Shown in pieces: positions 23,754 to 35,552 of a DNA stretch of 64,000 bases. The number at the start of each line of letters is the position of its first letter. The stretch's first letter is position 1. Under the pieces are notes generated by a model, which saw only the letters and a list, made by a program, of their open reading frames with translations, did no database searches and was not told where the DNA came from. Source of the DNA: Hyalella azteca (lineage: Eukaryota > Arthropoda > Malacostraca > Amphipoda > Hyalellidae). The stretch is taken from assembly GCF_000764305.2 (NCBI RefSeq), contig NW_025931823.1, positions 1-64,000 of the forward strand, in the 5' to 3' direction. The translations under genes and the position numbers were made by a program.

Positions 23754-24102
23754 CCACAAGGGGTTGTAAAAAAAACTTTAGTGAACGCACGACAAATAAG
23801 AGTGAAGACTGAAATCATGTGTAGGTTAATAAAAAATTATGAACTACACTAAGATGTGGTAGCTACACCGGCATAGAAAATGAAAGCACAAAAAGGTAAA
23901 GCAGTTTGTAAAGAGATCTCCCAAAGCGACGTAAGCTACGACATTATGGCGTAGCCCAATGTAACTATGGCTCAGATGAAGGAGAATGACGATATCAAAT
24001 CACTGTCGAGGTGAGGGGGAGGAGACGGGGGTGAGGCCCAGCCCCAGCTGCTGCCCTCAACCATTCCTGTAACACCGGCCACTTAATAAAGTGCTGCACT
24101 CC

Positions 24103-24495
24103 CACCCAGCACTGCCTGCCTTCCAGCCACCCTCCTCAGCGCAACATTAGCGACTGCCTGCCCTCCAGCCACCCTCCTCAGCGCGGCATTAGCGACTGCC
24201 TTCACTCCAGCCACCCTCCTCAGCGCTGCATTAGCGACTGCCTGCCCTCCAGCCACCCTCCTCAGCGCAGCATTAGCGACTGCCTTCACTCCAGCCACCC
24301 TCCCCAGCGCTGCATTAGCGACTGCCTTCACTCCAGCCACCCTCCTCAGCGCAGCATTAGCGACTGCTTTCACTCCAGCCACCCTCCTCAGCGCAGCATT
24401 AGCGACTGCCTGCCCTCCAGTCACCCTCCTCAGCGCAGCATTAGCGACTGCCTTCACTCCAGCCACCCTCCTCAGCGCTGCATTAGCGACTGCCT
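24103..24495. repeat. 42-bp minisatellite running into an assembly gap
   Basis: About nine 42-bp units start CCAGCCACCCTCCTCAGCGC and end CGACTGCCTTCACT. On the minus strand they read as a 14-residue repeat AVANAALRRVAGVK, a result of the period. The array is cut by the 180-base gap. Confidence 0.9.
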
Positions 24496-24675
24496 NNNNN
24501 NNNNNNNNNNNNNNNNNNNNNNNNNNNNNNNNNNNNNNNNNNNNNNNNNNNNNNNNNNNNNNNNNNNNNNNNNNNNNNNNNNNNNNNNNNNNNNNNNNNN
24601 NNNNNNNNNNNNNNNNNNNNNNNNNNNNNNNNNNNNNNNNNNNNNNNNNNNNNNNNNNNNNNNNNNNNNNNNNNN
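24496..24675. other. assembly gap (180 N)
   Basis: Undetermined bases lie between a 42-bp satellite on the left and the 44-bp satellite on the right, so true length and content are unknown. Confidence 1.
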
Positions 24676-24835
24676 GGACTTCTGGCCTGCAACACCTCGC
24701 TGTCCTGCAACTCTCGTCACGACTTCTGGCCTGCAACACCTCGCTGTCCTGCAACTCTCGTCTGGACTTCTGGCCTGCAACATCTCGCTTTCCTGTAACT
24801 CTTGTCTCGACTTCTGGCATGCAACACCTCAAGCA
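24676..24835. repeat. 44-bp minisatellite (copy 2)
   Basis: It has the same 44-bp unit as at 9458-10075, with fewer units visible because the left part is missing in the gap. Confidence 0.9.
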
Positions 24836-25082
24836 CTGAGCTGCAACTCTCGACGTCGATTGCTTTGCTTCTTACCATCAAATTTACTCAAGTTTGAAGA
24901 TTAGCAACGGAATTCTGAAGATCTGATGCAGCGGGACTTGGAATAGCCAGATTTTCAAACCTCGGAGAATGTCTATGCCAGAAAAAGCCAGGTTAAGCTG
25001 CTACAAATAAAAAAAAATCAAGATTTCGGCGACAAAGCACAATCAAGAAACGAGGGTCCCGTATTAGAGCAAGGCTTTGGTT

Positions 25083-25331
25083 ATAATAATTTATAATAAT
25101 AGCGGTTTCAGCGTTTATTAGGCCGTAGGCCTGTCGCCGATTCACAACATCGCAGAACATTCACAGCTTGCTGCGGTCTCGAACTCGCAACTCACTGCCA
25201 CAATACTGCTTTGCTTAACCGCCCGGCCTCCTTGCCAATTCAGACCAGAAACTGGCACAGGGAGCTGGCATCGAACCCGCACCTCTCTGCTTCAATCTTG
25301 GTACTCTGAACTGTAACCGTTGGGCCACCCT
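25083..25331 (-). mobile_element. dimeric tRNA-like SINE (copy 2 of duplication)
   Basis: Orthologous within the duplication to 10325-10572. It is one to a few bases away from the stop codon of the short conserved ORF in both copies. Confidence 0.85.
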
Positions 25332-25332
25332 G

Positions 25333-25512
25333 TTACGGCAGGCATCCAGACGGCGACAAATGTGTTGGTCGTGAGCGCAGCAGGACAACCGCTCGGTTAA
25401 ACGGGTTAGACACAACCTCGTTCCCGACCATCTGGTGGTTGAGAACGATAGTGCCGCCTAGTTTCACTGGTGGAATAACAGCAGTCATAGGTACGGGTAC
25501 AATTTGCTTCCA
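25333..25512 (-). CDS. short conserved ORF, possible alternative last exon (copy 2)
   Basis: A tract of T residues and GCAG precede TGG AAG CAA ATT. The frame reads WKQIVPVPMTAVIPPVKLGG and ends THLSPSGCLP before a stop. This copy has the best splice acceptor of the three and is in phase 0, matching the donor of zinc-finger exon 3. Function is unknown and expression is unproven. Confidence 0.35.
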   Translation of the reverse strand, partial: WKQIVPVPMTAVIPPVKLGGTIVLNHQMVGNEVVSNPFNRAVVLLRSRPTHLSPSGCLP

Positions 25513-27199
25513 CTGCAAAAAAAATCAAGTTATCAGTCCCAAAGCAGCAAACTTCAGCTCAAATTGACCCAGATTTACGAACAATCTATTTTTTATATAA
25601 GCAACTTATAGGTATAAATAGAAGCACAAATATCAAAATTTATGATTCATTAGGTTGGAAGTAGCGTAAAATCTACCAAATAGAACATAAAAGAAATTTT
25701 GATGCAAACGAAAGATATGAAATTCATTGAACCAAAGCAATCACAAGATTTGAATGATTACTGAATTACTGGTAAAGTAATTCTATTCAACAATAAAACA
25801 CTATTTTGTTGTCAGAAAAACCGCCAGTAGACTTAGAAACTGCAAGTTAGCAAACTTGACAATAACTGCAACACTGTTATCCCTAGGAGGATGGCTGACA
25901 CTCTCACAACACTTGTGGGGATCTCACTAAGATTGGCTCCACGGTTCATAAAGTAAAAATTTTACATGAATAACATAAAATTTGTAAGATTTCAGCAGGA
26001 TGTTCAAAACAAGCAGTGACGATTTCAATTTTCTTTCTTAAATCTTGGCATTTGAGGTCGGCCACAAGAGAAGTAGCTCCGACCAAATAACTGCCAAGTT
26101 ACATTCATCAGTACACAAAACACATTCATTTCATAAAGCTAATCAGATGAAAACATAACTATTTGTATTTTGAATTTAACTGGAATAGTTTTTACAAATC
26201 AGATTTTACTCACACAGCTACCAGATGGCAGGCCCTGGATAGTATTGCCTCTTGCTACTTGACTAACATCCCATGATTTTTTCTTATGATTAATTCTATC
26301 CATAGATCTTGTTTGATACAAGACAACAGCAGAATATTTATTATGGCAATAGCAAAACATCACAATACAATGAGGATTATGAACTGAATCAATCTTATTA
26401 TTATTAGATTCTCACCACAGTTTCTGTGCTCTTAAGTTAAACAAGGCCATGCCACCTAACAAATAAATTTATTACAATCTTGTACCATTTTGTGGCAGTG
26501 TTGCAGTTGGGGAAAGTCTAGATTATTATTTGACCAAACATTGTTGATCTTTTCGAAATATGAAATTCTATTATAACATTACCACCAGAAATATGTGCAG
26601 GCTACCTAGGTTATGTTTATAATTATCCTGTACAAGCCTTACATTAAAATTCATGACAAAATGATATAAAATACATTTTGAAGCGTTTATTACACACTGT
26701 CGCCTTCCAGCCTCTCAAGAAGGCTTCAAGAAAATGGCTACTGATATTACAATAAAGTAGCATTCAAGCCTTAATAAGCAGAAGACACTCATCATGTTTC
26801 TTTTATGTTTCATTATCATTTTGTTTCTTTTATGCAAAACAAAATCCGAACTCACAAAAAATATTTTAAAAATTTTGTGCACTGAGATGTAACAGCCTGT
26901 AACAACCACTTTATCTAATCAAACTCCTATTTTTATGCACATGGCCTATCTTATTTAAATAAATTACAGCTCATATGACTGAGCACCGGCGATCGGTGTC
27001 ATCTTGACTTCGTTGTTCAATTTCATATCATCGTCATAACAAGCAACTGCTGCCTTTCAGGGACATTGAAGAGCTAAGCATATCTCACTTGTTGGCAGTG
27101 GGTGCCTTGGATAAGGTACTCTATATAGCTTGGTCCTTTTGCCTCAAAAGATAAAAGGTTCTGCACTTGATTGCCGTGCCCTACTCCCTACATTCACTC

Positions 27200-28354
27200 T
27201 TAGAGCACAGATGAGTCTTTTTCTGTTGAATGCCTGCATTGAAAATGTCTTTTCAAATCACCTTTTACGGCGCAAGCATAATCACACTTAGAACATTGTA
27301 TGGATTTTTCTGTTGAATGTTTGAAAAGAAAATGTCGTTTCAAGTTCCCTTTTGTGGCACAAGCATAATCACATTCAGAACATTGTAAAGGTTTCCCTGT
27401 TGAATGTTTGGAAAAAAAATGAATTTTCAAGCTCCCTTTTGTGGTGCAAGCATAATCACACTCAGAACATTGTACAGGTTTTTCTGTTGAATGTTTGAAA
27501 CGGAAATGACTTTTCAAGTTCCCTTTTGTGGTGCATGTATAATCACACTCAGAACATTGTACAGGTTTTTCTGTAGAATGTTTGAAAAGAAAATGACTTT
27601 CCAAGTACCTTTTTGTGGCGCATGCATAATCACACTCAGAGCACTTAAAAGGTTTTTCCATTGAATGTTTGGAAAGAAAATGAATTTTCAAGTTCCCTTT
27701 TGTGGTGCTAGCAAAATCACACTCAGAGCACTGAAAAGGTTTTTCTGCTGAATGCTTTCGCAGAAAATGTATTTTCAAGTTACATTTTGAAATGCAAGCA
27801 TAATCACATTTGGAACACTGAATAGGTTTTTCAGTTGAATGTTTGTGAAGCATATGTCTCTTCAAGTCCGTTTTTGTAGTGCAAGCATAATGGCATTCAG
27901 CACACTGGAAAGGTTTTTCTGTTGAATGCTTAAAAATAAAATGTCTTTTCAAGGCCCCTCTTGTGGTGCAGGCATAATCACACTTACAGCAGTAAAACTT
28001 CTTTACTAATGAACGTTTAGAAAGGCAATGCTTGGGCAAGATTTTTTTGCAACCATCAGCATATTTCCTTTGAGAGCATTTCTGAGCATTTCTCTGAGGA
28101 TGACGTAGGAGGATATGTTGTTTGAGATCAGCTTCAGTGGCACACAAATTCAAACAGAACTGGCATCGATGTTTAATTCCGCACAAATTTTTGAAGTTAA
28201 TATGCTCTTGTATTGATTGTCTTGTGGTACCCGATTGTTCACAGTCATGGAACTTGAATGATTTTTCTATGTGTTGCTTGGAGGTGGACGCCACAGAGAC
28301 GCCAGCGCCACCAGCAGCGTCCGCTGATGCTGGTGCTGACCCACCTTTGCCAAA
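27200..28354 (-). CDS. zinc-finger gene copy 2, exon 4 (ten fingers)
   Basis: About 384 codons to the stop at 27200. Finger unit 29 residues, linker HSTEKP. One more finger than copy 1. Confidence 0.92.
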   Translation of the reverse strand, partial: FGKGGSAPASADAAGGAGVSVASTSKQHIEKSFKFHDCEQSGTTRQSIQEHINFKNLCGIKHRCQFCLNLCATEADLKQHILLRHPQRNAQKCSQRKYADGCKKILPKHCLSKRSLVKKFYCCKCDYACTTRGALKRHFIFKHSTEKPFQCAECHYACTTKTDLKRHMLHKHSTEKPIQCSKCDYACISKCNLKIHFLRKHSAEKPFQCSECDFASTTKGNLKIHFLSKHSMEKPFKCSECDYACATKRYLESHFLFKHSTEKPVQCSECDYTCTTKGNLKSHFRFKHSTEKPVQCSECDYACTTKGSLKIHFFSKHSTGKPLQCSECDYACATKGNLKRHFLFKHSTEKSIQCSKCDYACAVKGDLKRHFQCRHSTEKDSSVL

Positions 28355-31300
28355 CTAATGATAAAAATACAAAGTAATCATTCTCTCTTAATAATAAGAG
28401 CCACAGTAAACAGTTGAATTTCAAGTTTGATCCTCAGTAAAATACTTAAAATGTAGCAAAAGTCTGTTCTGGTTCATGCAAAGATTATTAAGCAATTTTA
28501 GTTGGTCAGAGCAAATAAGTGAGTTAATATTTCCAGCTCTGAACCAAGGGCATATATTCTGACTTTGCAAATTTACACACAAATAAAAATGTTATGCAAG
28601 TTAGTATTCTTGTAAAGATTGATTCATTAAATTCACATTATTTCAATTACACATTTTACTCAAATCAACACTTACCCTCACAACACCACACGCAGCCCTG
28701 TACTCAACTTCTTCTGATTGAACACAATGCAAAAATCCTTACCATAAACTTTGATCTCATGCTTACATTCACCACTTAACACGAAACCACAACAGCAAAA
28801 TCCTCAAAAAGCAAAACATTATGAAATTCCTCATCGGAACATCACATGGACAAAACTAGAAAACCTTACTACAAACCTTCAAAACCATCTGTCATCCAAT
28901 AATTAATTACGCCAGTCAGAACTGGACCCCCATTCCTCTAACTTAACATGACTACAAATGGTTCAAAATGTCACACTTTGTACACAATAACTTGTTGCCA
29001 GAACATAACAGGCAATCAACAGCTTCACTCTGAATGTCAAATATTTAATATACAAGAACACACTGACCTCCTAAGGCCGGTTTTGGAATCTAGAAAATCT
29101 TTCCCAAAATTGATATGTGGTGTAAGTTGGGGAAAGCTAAATTTGTTAAATATACCTGATTTGACAACAGAGCAGACATGTTCTGTGAGGAGTTTGGGTG
29201 GAAGTCGTGAGCCTCAACTTGAGCTTCCATCTTGCACGGCACACAAGAGGAGGGTGCAGGTGCAGGGCTGAGATGTACAGTTGAACAAGCCTGGGGGATG
29301 TGGAGGACAATGTTGATGTGAATGGCAGTGATGTGTGCATTATACAAGGAATAATATAGTAAGTGACTCTTGTTGTTTTACTGATGAGAAGTGGAAGACA
29401 ATGTTGATGTGACAGGCAGTGATGGGTGCATTATACAAGAAAAGATATAGTATGTGACTCTTGTTTTACTGATGAGAATTGGAAGACAATTTTGATGTGA
29501 CAGGCAGTGATGGGTGCATTATACAAGAAAAGATATAGTATGTGACTTTCGTGACTTTCTGGGAAGAAATGGAAGGTAATGTTGATGTGGCTGCAGCAAT
29601 GCATGCATTTTATCAAAGATGATATATTATAGGACTCTTCAAATAATTCTGCGCAAGTTCCTAATTTCTCAATAGCACACAAATGTGGTAGCATAGCATA
29701 TTACTGGCTACAAAATGTTTTCTCATATCAATGTCTAACAATGCAAATGTTCCACATGCCAGATTTCTTATAAAAATGAACATATAAACACAAGTGGAAA
29801 TTTAGGACAAAAGTGCACACTTTTATTAATAAGGTTATATTGGATCAAATCGGCATTCATAAATGGGATAAAAAAATTTTTTGTGTTGATGTTGTTGTGT
29901 GGCTTGAGTTAATTGACATTAATGTTCTCCCGTATTACTCTTTGCAATTGTCTGCTCTATTCTTATTTATTCATTGACAAGCAAGAAAGAAGACAACATT
30001 AAGAAAAAAAGTGGAATTGTACTTAGAAAAGCAAAACTAATGTGAGTAATCAAGAATCAAAATTCCCATAACTGCTATCTAATTATTGACTCAGGAAGAT
30101 GTGCTTTATACCAAGTTAAAATTGCAAAATATTTCAGACATGATACTAGGTTCAGATTTGTCTCATGATGCCTAACTTGATGATTTAATTATGGAAATTA
30201 CATTCTGTGAATTTTTTCTTTCGTGAAAACCCATGCAGGAATTTTATATTTTTTGCTAAACATTAATTTGCATATCAATGCCACCTACCTCATTTCCATA
30301 CATGAACGGTTCCTCTTTGATGGATACCTCTTCAGTGCCATCCTCAGGTTCCTCCTTGATGTAGATGGCAGGAACTTTGAGGACTGGTGGAGATTCAACC
30401 TTTTCAAAGGCTGTAAAATATGTACATTAGTGTGCTGGTACCACTGGGCCATGGAGCATGATAGGAGGCCTGTCTAAAAAGTATCCAACTTTTATTTTTC
30501 TTATGCAAAATAGAGATGATAGTGTGGCACAACTTTACACAGTGAAGGAAGACAACATCATGTGCATGCATTAATTTTATCACAGCTTCCATCGCGTCAG
30601 TTGCTACCTATCAGTTGCTGAGCGAGGTACTGCACAATGTGTTCATTGCATTGCCGATTCTCTCAAGATGACTGAACGTATTGCATCAAATTTTGTCAAA
30701 AGCTTGGCAATTCTCAAAGCGCAACAATTTGTAAGTTTCAGCAAGTGATGATGCAATGGGTGTAACACATATTAATGAGTGGTTCAACCGATTTAAAAAT
30801 GGCTGCATATCTGCGGAGAGTGACCAGCAATCAGGCATGCCCCATACAGTTTGGAGTGCAGCTGTTGTTGCAAGGGTGCAAAATTTGGAGATGGCAGATC
30901 ATTGTTTGACCGTGTGGCAGATTGCTCAAGAGGTTGGAGTGAGTAAAGATTCTGCACATGCAATTTCGCATAAGGATTTGAACATGCATAGAATGGCTGT
31001 GAATTTGTGCCTAAGTTGTTGTTGCCGGAACAAAAGGACCTCTAGTTTGAAGTTGCACAGGACATTCTGGACACTGCCAACACTGATCTCGAGTTTCTGA
31101 ACACCATGATAACTGGAGATGAGTCATGGGTGTATGGGTATGACCCTGAAACAAAGACATTCATCATAATGGAAGCATCCCAAGTCTTCAAGGCCAAAAA
31201 AAAAATGTGATAGGTGCGAAGCAAAATCAATGTGATGTGGACTGTCTTCTTTGATATCCATAGAATTGTGCATCACAAATACGCACCAGGACAAGCAGTG

Positions 31301-32143
31301 ACAAATGAGTACTATCAAGATGTTCTCTGGCTTCTCCGTAATGCAGTTCAGTGCAAAAGACAAGATATGTGGATGGCGAAAACCTAGCAACTGCATCACA
31401 ACAATGCCCAGGCACACTCATCCCATTTCATCCAACATTTCTTGGCCAAACATGAATTTCAGTCATTCTAGAACCTCTCTACTCTTCAGACATAGCTCCT
31501 TGCGACTTCTGTTGTTTCAAAAATTGAAGATGCCACTCAAAGGATCCCGTTTTGAGAGTGGAGAAGAGATAATGTGAAATTCGATGGCAGATATGAAAAC
31601 CATTCCAAAAAAAAACTTCCAAAGGTGTTTCTGGCAGATGAAGGATTGGTGGGCTAAGTGAGTGCAAGCACAAGGGGGCCTACTTTGAAGAGGATTAGGG
31701 TCCAAACCCCTTCAGGTATTTGAAATATTTTTTTCTGGCCTATGGTTGGATACCTTTTAGAAAGGCCTTGTATGTCACAGTAAATATAATGCTTGCTAAA
31801 ATAATGAGTCATGTGAGCTTTAGAAAAAAATTAATATCACTCTGATGAATGAGACTCATGAGGCTGAATATTCCCCACACAATTTTATCAAACATTTTAC
31901 TGAAATTTCCAAAAAAATAATCTCATATGAGAAGTAAATTTGATAAATTTACATGAACTCAGTTCATTCTCTGAATAATAATAAATAAGTGAGCCACACA
32001 GAATCTGGCTTACCTTCAGACTTCACTTTGCTGCCACCAGGAGACGCTTGAGTGAGGCTCTGCTCAGGGCATCTGCCACTCCTGACAGCAGCATTGGGGA
32101 GTTGGTGCAGCACAACACTGCATTCTTTGGTAATGGGGGCCAT
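27200..32143 (-). CDS. C2H2 zinc-finger protein, copy 2 (four coding exons)
   Basis: Paralog of the gene at 12410-17350 with the same exon plan: 32143-32014, 30410-30289, 29290-29156 and 28354-27200. The joined frame is about 513 aa. It keeps both IKEEP motifs in exon 2 and has ten fingers: the lone CQFC finger and nine tandem ones. The additional finger (VQCSECDYTCTTKGNLKSHF) lies in the middle of the array and accounts exactly for the 29-residue size difference in exon 4. Splice sites and finger ligands look intact, so both copies could make protein. A nuclear DNA-binding role is inferred from the family. Confidence 0.85.
29156..29290 (-). CDS. zinc-finger gene copy 2, exon 3
   Basis: It is 135 bp, phase 0 at both ends, with CAG acceptor and GTATAT donor kept. 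Confidence 0.78.
29308..29630. repeat. intronic tandem repeat, four units (copy 2)
   Basis: Repeat starts lie near 29308, 29397, 29485 and 29575. The motif is the same as in copy 1, which has three units. Confidence 0.75.
30289..30410 (-). CDS. zinc-finger gene copy 2, exon 2 (IKEEP exon)
   Basis: It has the same length (122 bp), phase and splice sites as copy 1. It begins AFEKVESPP where copy 1 has ALEKVDTPP. Confidence 0.82.
30464..31770 (+). mobile_element. dead mariner element, copy 2
   Basis: Orthologous within the duplication to 15496-16983, with TA at 30462-30463 and 31771-31772. The transposase frame is broken. The same Asp-to-Asn change in HHNNA is present, so the element was inactive before duplication. 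Confidence 0.88.
32014..32143 (-). CDS. zinc-finger gene copy 2, exon 1
   Basis: ATG at 32143, 43 codons plus one base, donor GTAAGCC. It differs from copy 1 by a few replacements (for example RSGRC for RSCRC). Confidence 0.8.
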
Positions 32144-34017
32144 CACCAAATGTGATGCTAGTTATAAATTACTGAGGTTGAAGTTTTCAATTGATATTTT
32201 TGGCAGCAATATTAGTAACACTGGAGGGATAAAGGAAATTGTATAGTGCAATCAAGGCTCATAAGTAGGCTTTAATTTTAACATATGGTATGCAACAATA
32301 TTTACTTGTCTCAAGTTACTTAAGCACACAATTGATTGCTTTAAGCAATATTTGACGCAAACACTATTTATCAGCAATATTTGATGCAAACAACTTGGCT
32401 ACGTTTGAAATAGAAATGATGTATGAAATAGAAATGAAATGTGGCATGTATAATAGAAATAGAAACCATATTGAAATAGACATGAAATTCCACAGCATCA
32501 ACATCAAAGAGATTTTTTGGTCCAAAACAATGCTAAAAATATTTTTTATACACCTAGAGATATATTGAATATATTAACCATTTCTTCTTAGCATTGGTAA
32601 ATAGAAAATTGGGTACCAATGGACATTTTTAATTCATTAATAATGCTAAACCTGCTTGAAGGAACAAATTCTGCAAATCAATACTGATATGGCAATATAT
32701 ACATTGTTAAATTGAGGTGCTACATCAAAGGTGTTAAAATATCTGAACTCTTTTTCATCTTCATCATCATGTAAGTTATTAGAACCTAATCAATTAATTG
32801 TCAAGCAACACTTACTGGTCATTTTAGAATAGATGAATTTGCTTAATTAACCATAACACATTAATGTATTCAATAGTGATAAAATAATACTTATTTATAT
32901 TTGTTATTGTTCATGAACATACTAAGTCTGTGTCATAACTGAGTCAGAACTGTTGTTATTGCAATGTAGAATAGAAACAATGGAAAATATATCAAGTCGT
33001 AGTGATTTATAGTGGATTTTTTATTTCAGTAGAATTGTATCAAATAATCATTTCAACGAGAAGTTGCTGTGAATTCCAAATTTGCCTTTTAGCTCAGCTG
33101 AAATTAGAGGTGACGACCTCTTCTGTTATTCTTGGGGGCACAAAACAGATGGTGTGTATTGAGGCAACATGAAATGGTGTGGTAAATTATTACATAACTA
33201 AACAATAATCTATTCCTTAAAAATGGCTTAAAATTGATTTGTCAGAGGCATAGAGTGATTAATTATTTTTTGCATTGCACAACAGACCATTGCTGATGGA
33301 TTTCATTGGCCATCCTGGTAGTGGCAACTAGGTAAGGGTGGGGAGATAGGTTAATTTTTCAGGGTAGTAAGGCCATGTCTAGTTCCATGACCATGACTTA
33401 ATTACCAGCCAGAACCATTTTATTGCATTACACTACACATTGGAGAAATCATCACATGCTTAATTGCCTATAAATGAAGAAAAAATTGTATTGTTATTTC
33501 TAGGATAAAATCAAAGATTTTGCAAAAAATGTCTGCACTGTCTAACTTTGGGCCTTTTCACAAACTGGAAACCACATACACACAAAAAATTCCAGTTGAA
33601 AATGGCTTTCCATAACCTGGAAAAGGCATTCAAGGCCTGAAATTCCATGAATTAAAGTCTTCAATAATTCACTGGTAGTTTAGCAGGCCAATCTTAAATA
33701 CTGGACATATTTCCAAAATTAGAGGGCAAAAACAATTTCACGTATGATTTTTGAAAATAATGGACAAAAAATGGTGGTCTTTCTCATTTTATGTTGAAGA
33801 TGTGGAAAGTTCACAATAACAGATGAAATTTACCACATTCCTGGGTGTTTTTGTCTTATTTACCTACTGGGTAGCTTCTGCTTGATTTTCCAGCTAGGTT
33901 CAAGAGCAAGATTAACAATTTCCTTCCTTTGAGTGAAATCTTACAGTTCCAAAGTGCCTATTATGCATTTGGAATCTTGCAATCTGATTTGCATTTCTAT
34001 TCTCAGGTGGACCTCTA

Positions 34018-34865
34018 GTGGTTGATCCTTATAGTAACTCTAATCATGCTTCCATTCTTTCTGTAACCACAAATCATGGGTTTCTTGATATACCAGTTGA
34101 CTTCTTCTCTGGTCTAGTTGATTGTCTGACAGATCTGTTTGCTCTTCCTTTGCATAGGAAATCTCTTGCCAAATCTTGTTCACTGGTCAACTCAGCAGTC
34201 CAAAATCATTTTGACCTGACCTTGCCTGCTTTCTCCTTGAATTGTATAGCTCTTAGGAAATCATCTGTTGCTGTTGTGGGTAATGTAGAATCAGCACTTG
34301 GTGTAACAGTGACATCACCTAATCAAGATGCAGTTTGTTCTGGCAATGAAGATCTCAGCTCAAGTCTAGGTGTGGACAATTTTAAATTGGTCTCTGATTT
34401 GGATATGTCTGGTGAGAATGGAGTGGTTAGCAAAGACTGGGTGTCAGTCTCTTCTGGTAGGCACTGTGACCATAGGAGAATTAAAATCTATCTGTTTTAT
34501 GCAGCATCACCTCCTACTCTTGTTCTGGGTTTCATAAGGAAAGGCTATGGGTATATAAAGAGAAGGAAATGTTGGCCTCTGCAGCTGATACTGCTGAGAT
34601 ATCTGGATGCCCAAATACCCACCAGAGCATTCAGAAATAGCAAAAATAACTATGGATTTGATGTCTTTGTCAGTGGTGTGACAAAGCTGTAACTATCTTA
34701 TTGCACGTCTCATGGAAGTCAAACTATTGTTGTACAGCTTGAAGCCAAGCATTACTTGTCTCAGAGAGAGTTGGGTGAAAGATGCTTACCTTCCTCATTT
34801 TTGCAGCTATCATTGTCTGTGGGCCAATAGGACTGCACAAGGTGGAGTGGTTTATGTATTTCTAT
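34018..34865 (+). pseudogene. LINE 5' part: upstream ORF and start of endonuclease
   Basis: A 224-codon frame (34018-34692) with no recognised domain precedes a frame containing PSITCLRESWVKDAYLPHF and ANRTAQGGVVYVF. The second piece fits the APE-type endonuclease at the start of LINE ORF2 (usual pattern: L(Q)E(T)WL...GGG). The endonuclease is interrupted at 34865 by the hAT element and resumes at 36696. Confidence 0.65.
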
Positions 34866-35296
34866 CAGAGTTGGTGATTTTTTTTATTTTTTATTTTTTA
34901 AATCAAAAAAATAATAAATCAATGATTTTTTTTATTTTTTCATGATTTTTTTTATTTCTTCGATTTTTTTTTTATTTTTTCAACTTTTTTGTCTTTTTGA
35001 AGTGTTATTTTTATGTTGCAATTAGCCTACTAACAATAACAGTATATGGATCATAATGGATGGCTAAAAAGGGCACTTATTGCCTTCAATAAATAATAAT
35101 GGCCAACAGGCCAAGGTGATGTTTACCACTTAGGGATTTTTGTTTAAACAATTATTGGTAAGTCTATTCATTAGCTTTGTAAAGTTTGTATGGAGCAAGG
35201 TAATGAGCTAAATATTGACCATTTAACTGGCTTCAATATACAAAAACACTTCTACAAAAACATCTTCTAAACATTGAAGAGTCACATAACAGATAG

Positions 35297-35441
35297 GTAG
35301 CTGATAGCACAGTGCACAGCACTATCAATAGATCTACTAGTTTTATGTCCTATAAATCTACCAGACTCTACCCTCTATACACACTGATTAGTAGTGACTG
35401 TAGCTGATAGCACAGTGCACAGCACTATCAATAGATCTAGT
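35297..35441. repeat. 41-bp direct repeat inside the hAT-like element
   Basis: 'gtagctgatagcacagtgca' and the following bases up to 'atagatct' occur at 35297 and again at 35400, about 103 bp apart. Confidence 0.85.
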
Positions 35442-35552
35442 ACTAACATATTTAAAGATTGAAATTAAATATTTTAATTAGAATACTCGTATTTGTGTGG
35501 AACATCTTTCTAATTGCCTAAAAGGTCAATACAATCTCAACCTCTCGATATA

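Larger units (their letters stand above)
25332..34159. repeat. segmental duplication copy 2
   Basis: This is collinear with 10573-20171. Differences include the absence of the 878-bp TTAA element, the absence of the 171-bp block in the mariner, one extra zinc finger and one extra intronic repeat. Confidence 0.93.

Noticed and set aside
24083..24832. 249-codon ORF across the assembly gap
   Set aside because: Half of it is undetermined sequence and the rest is two satellites.
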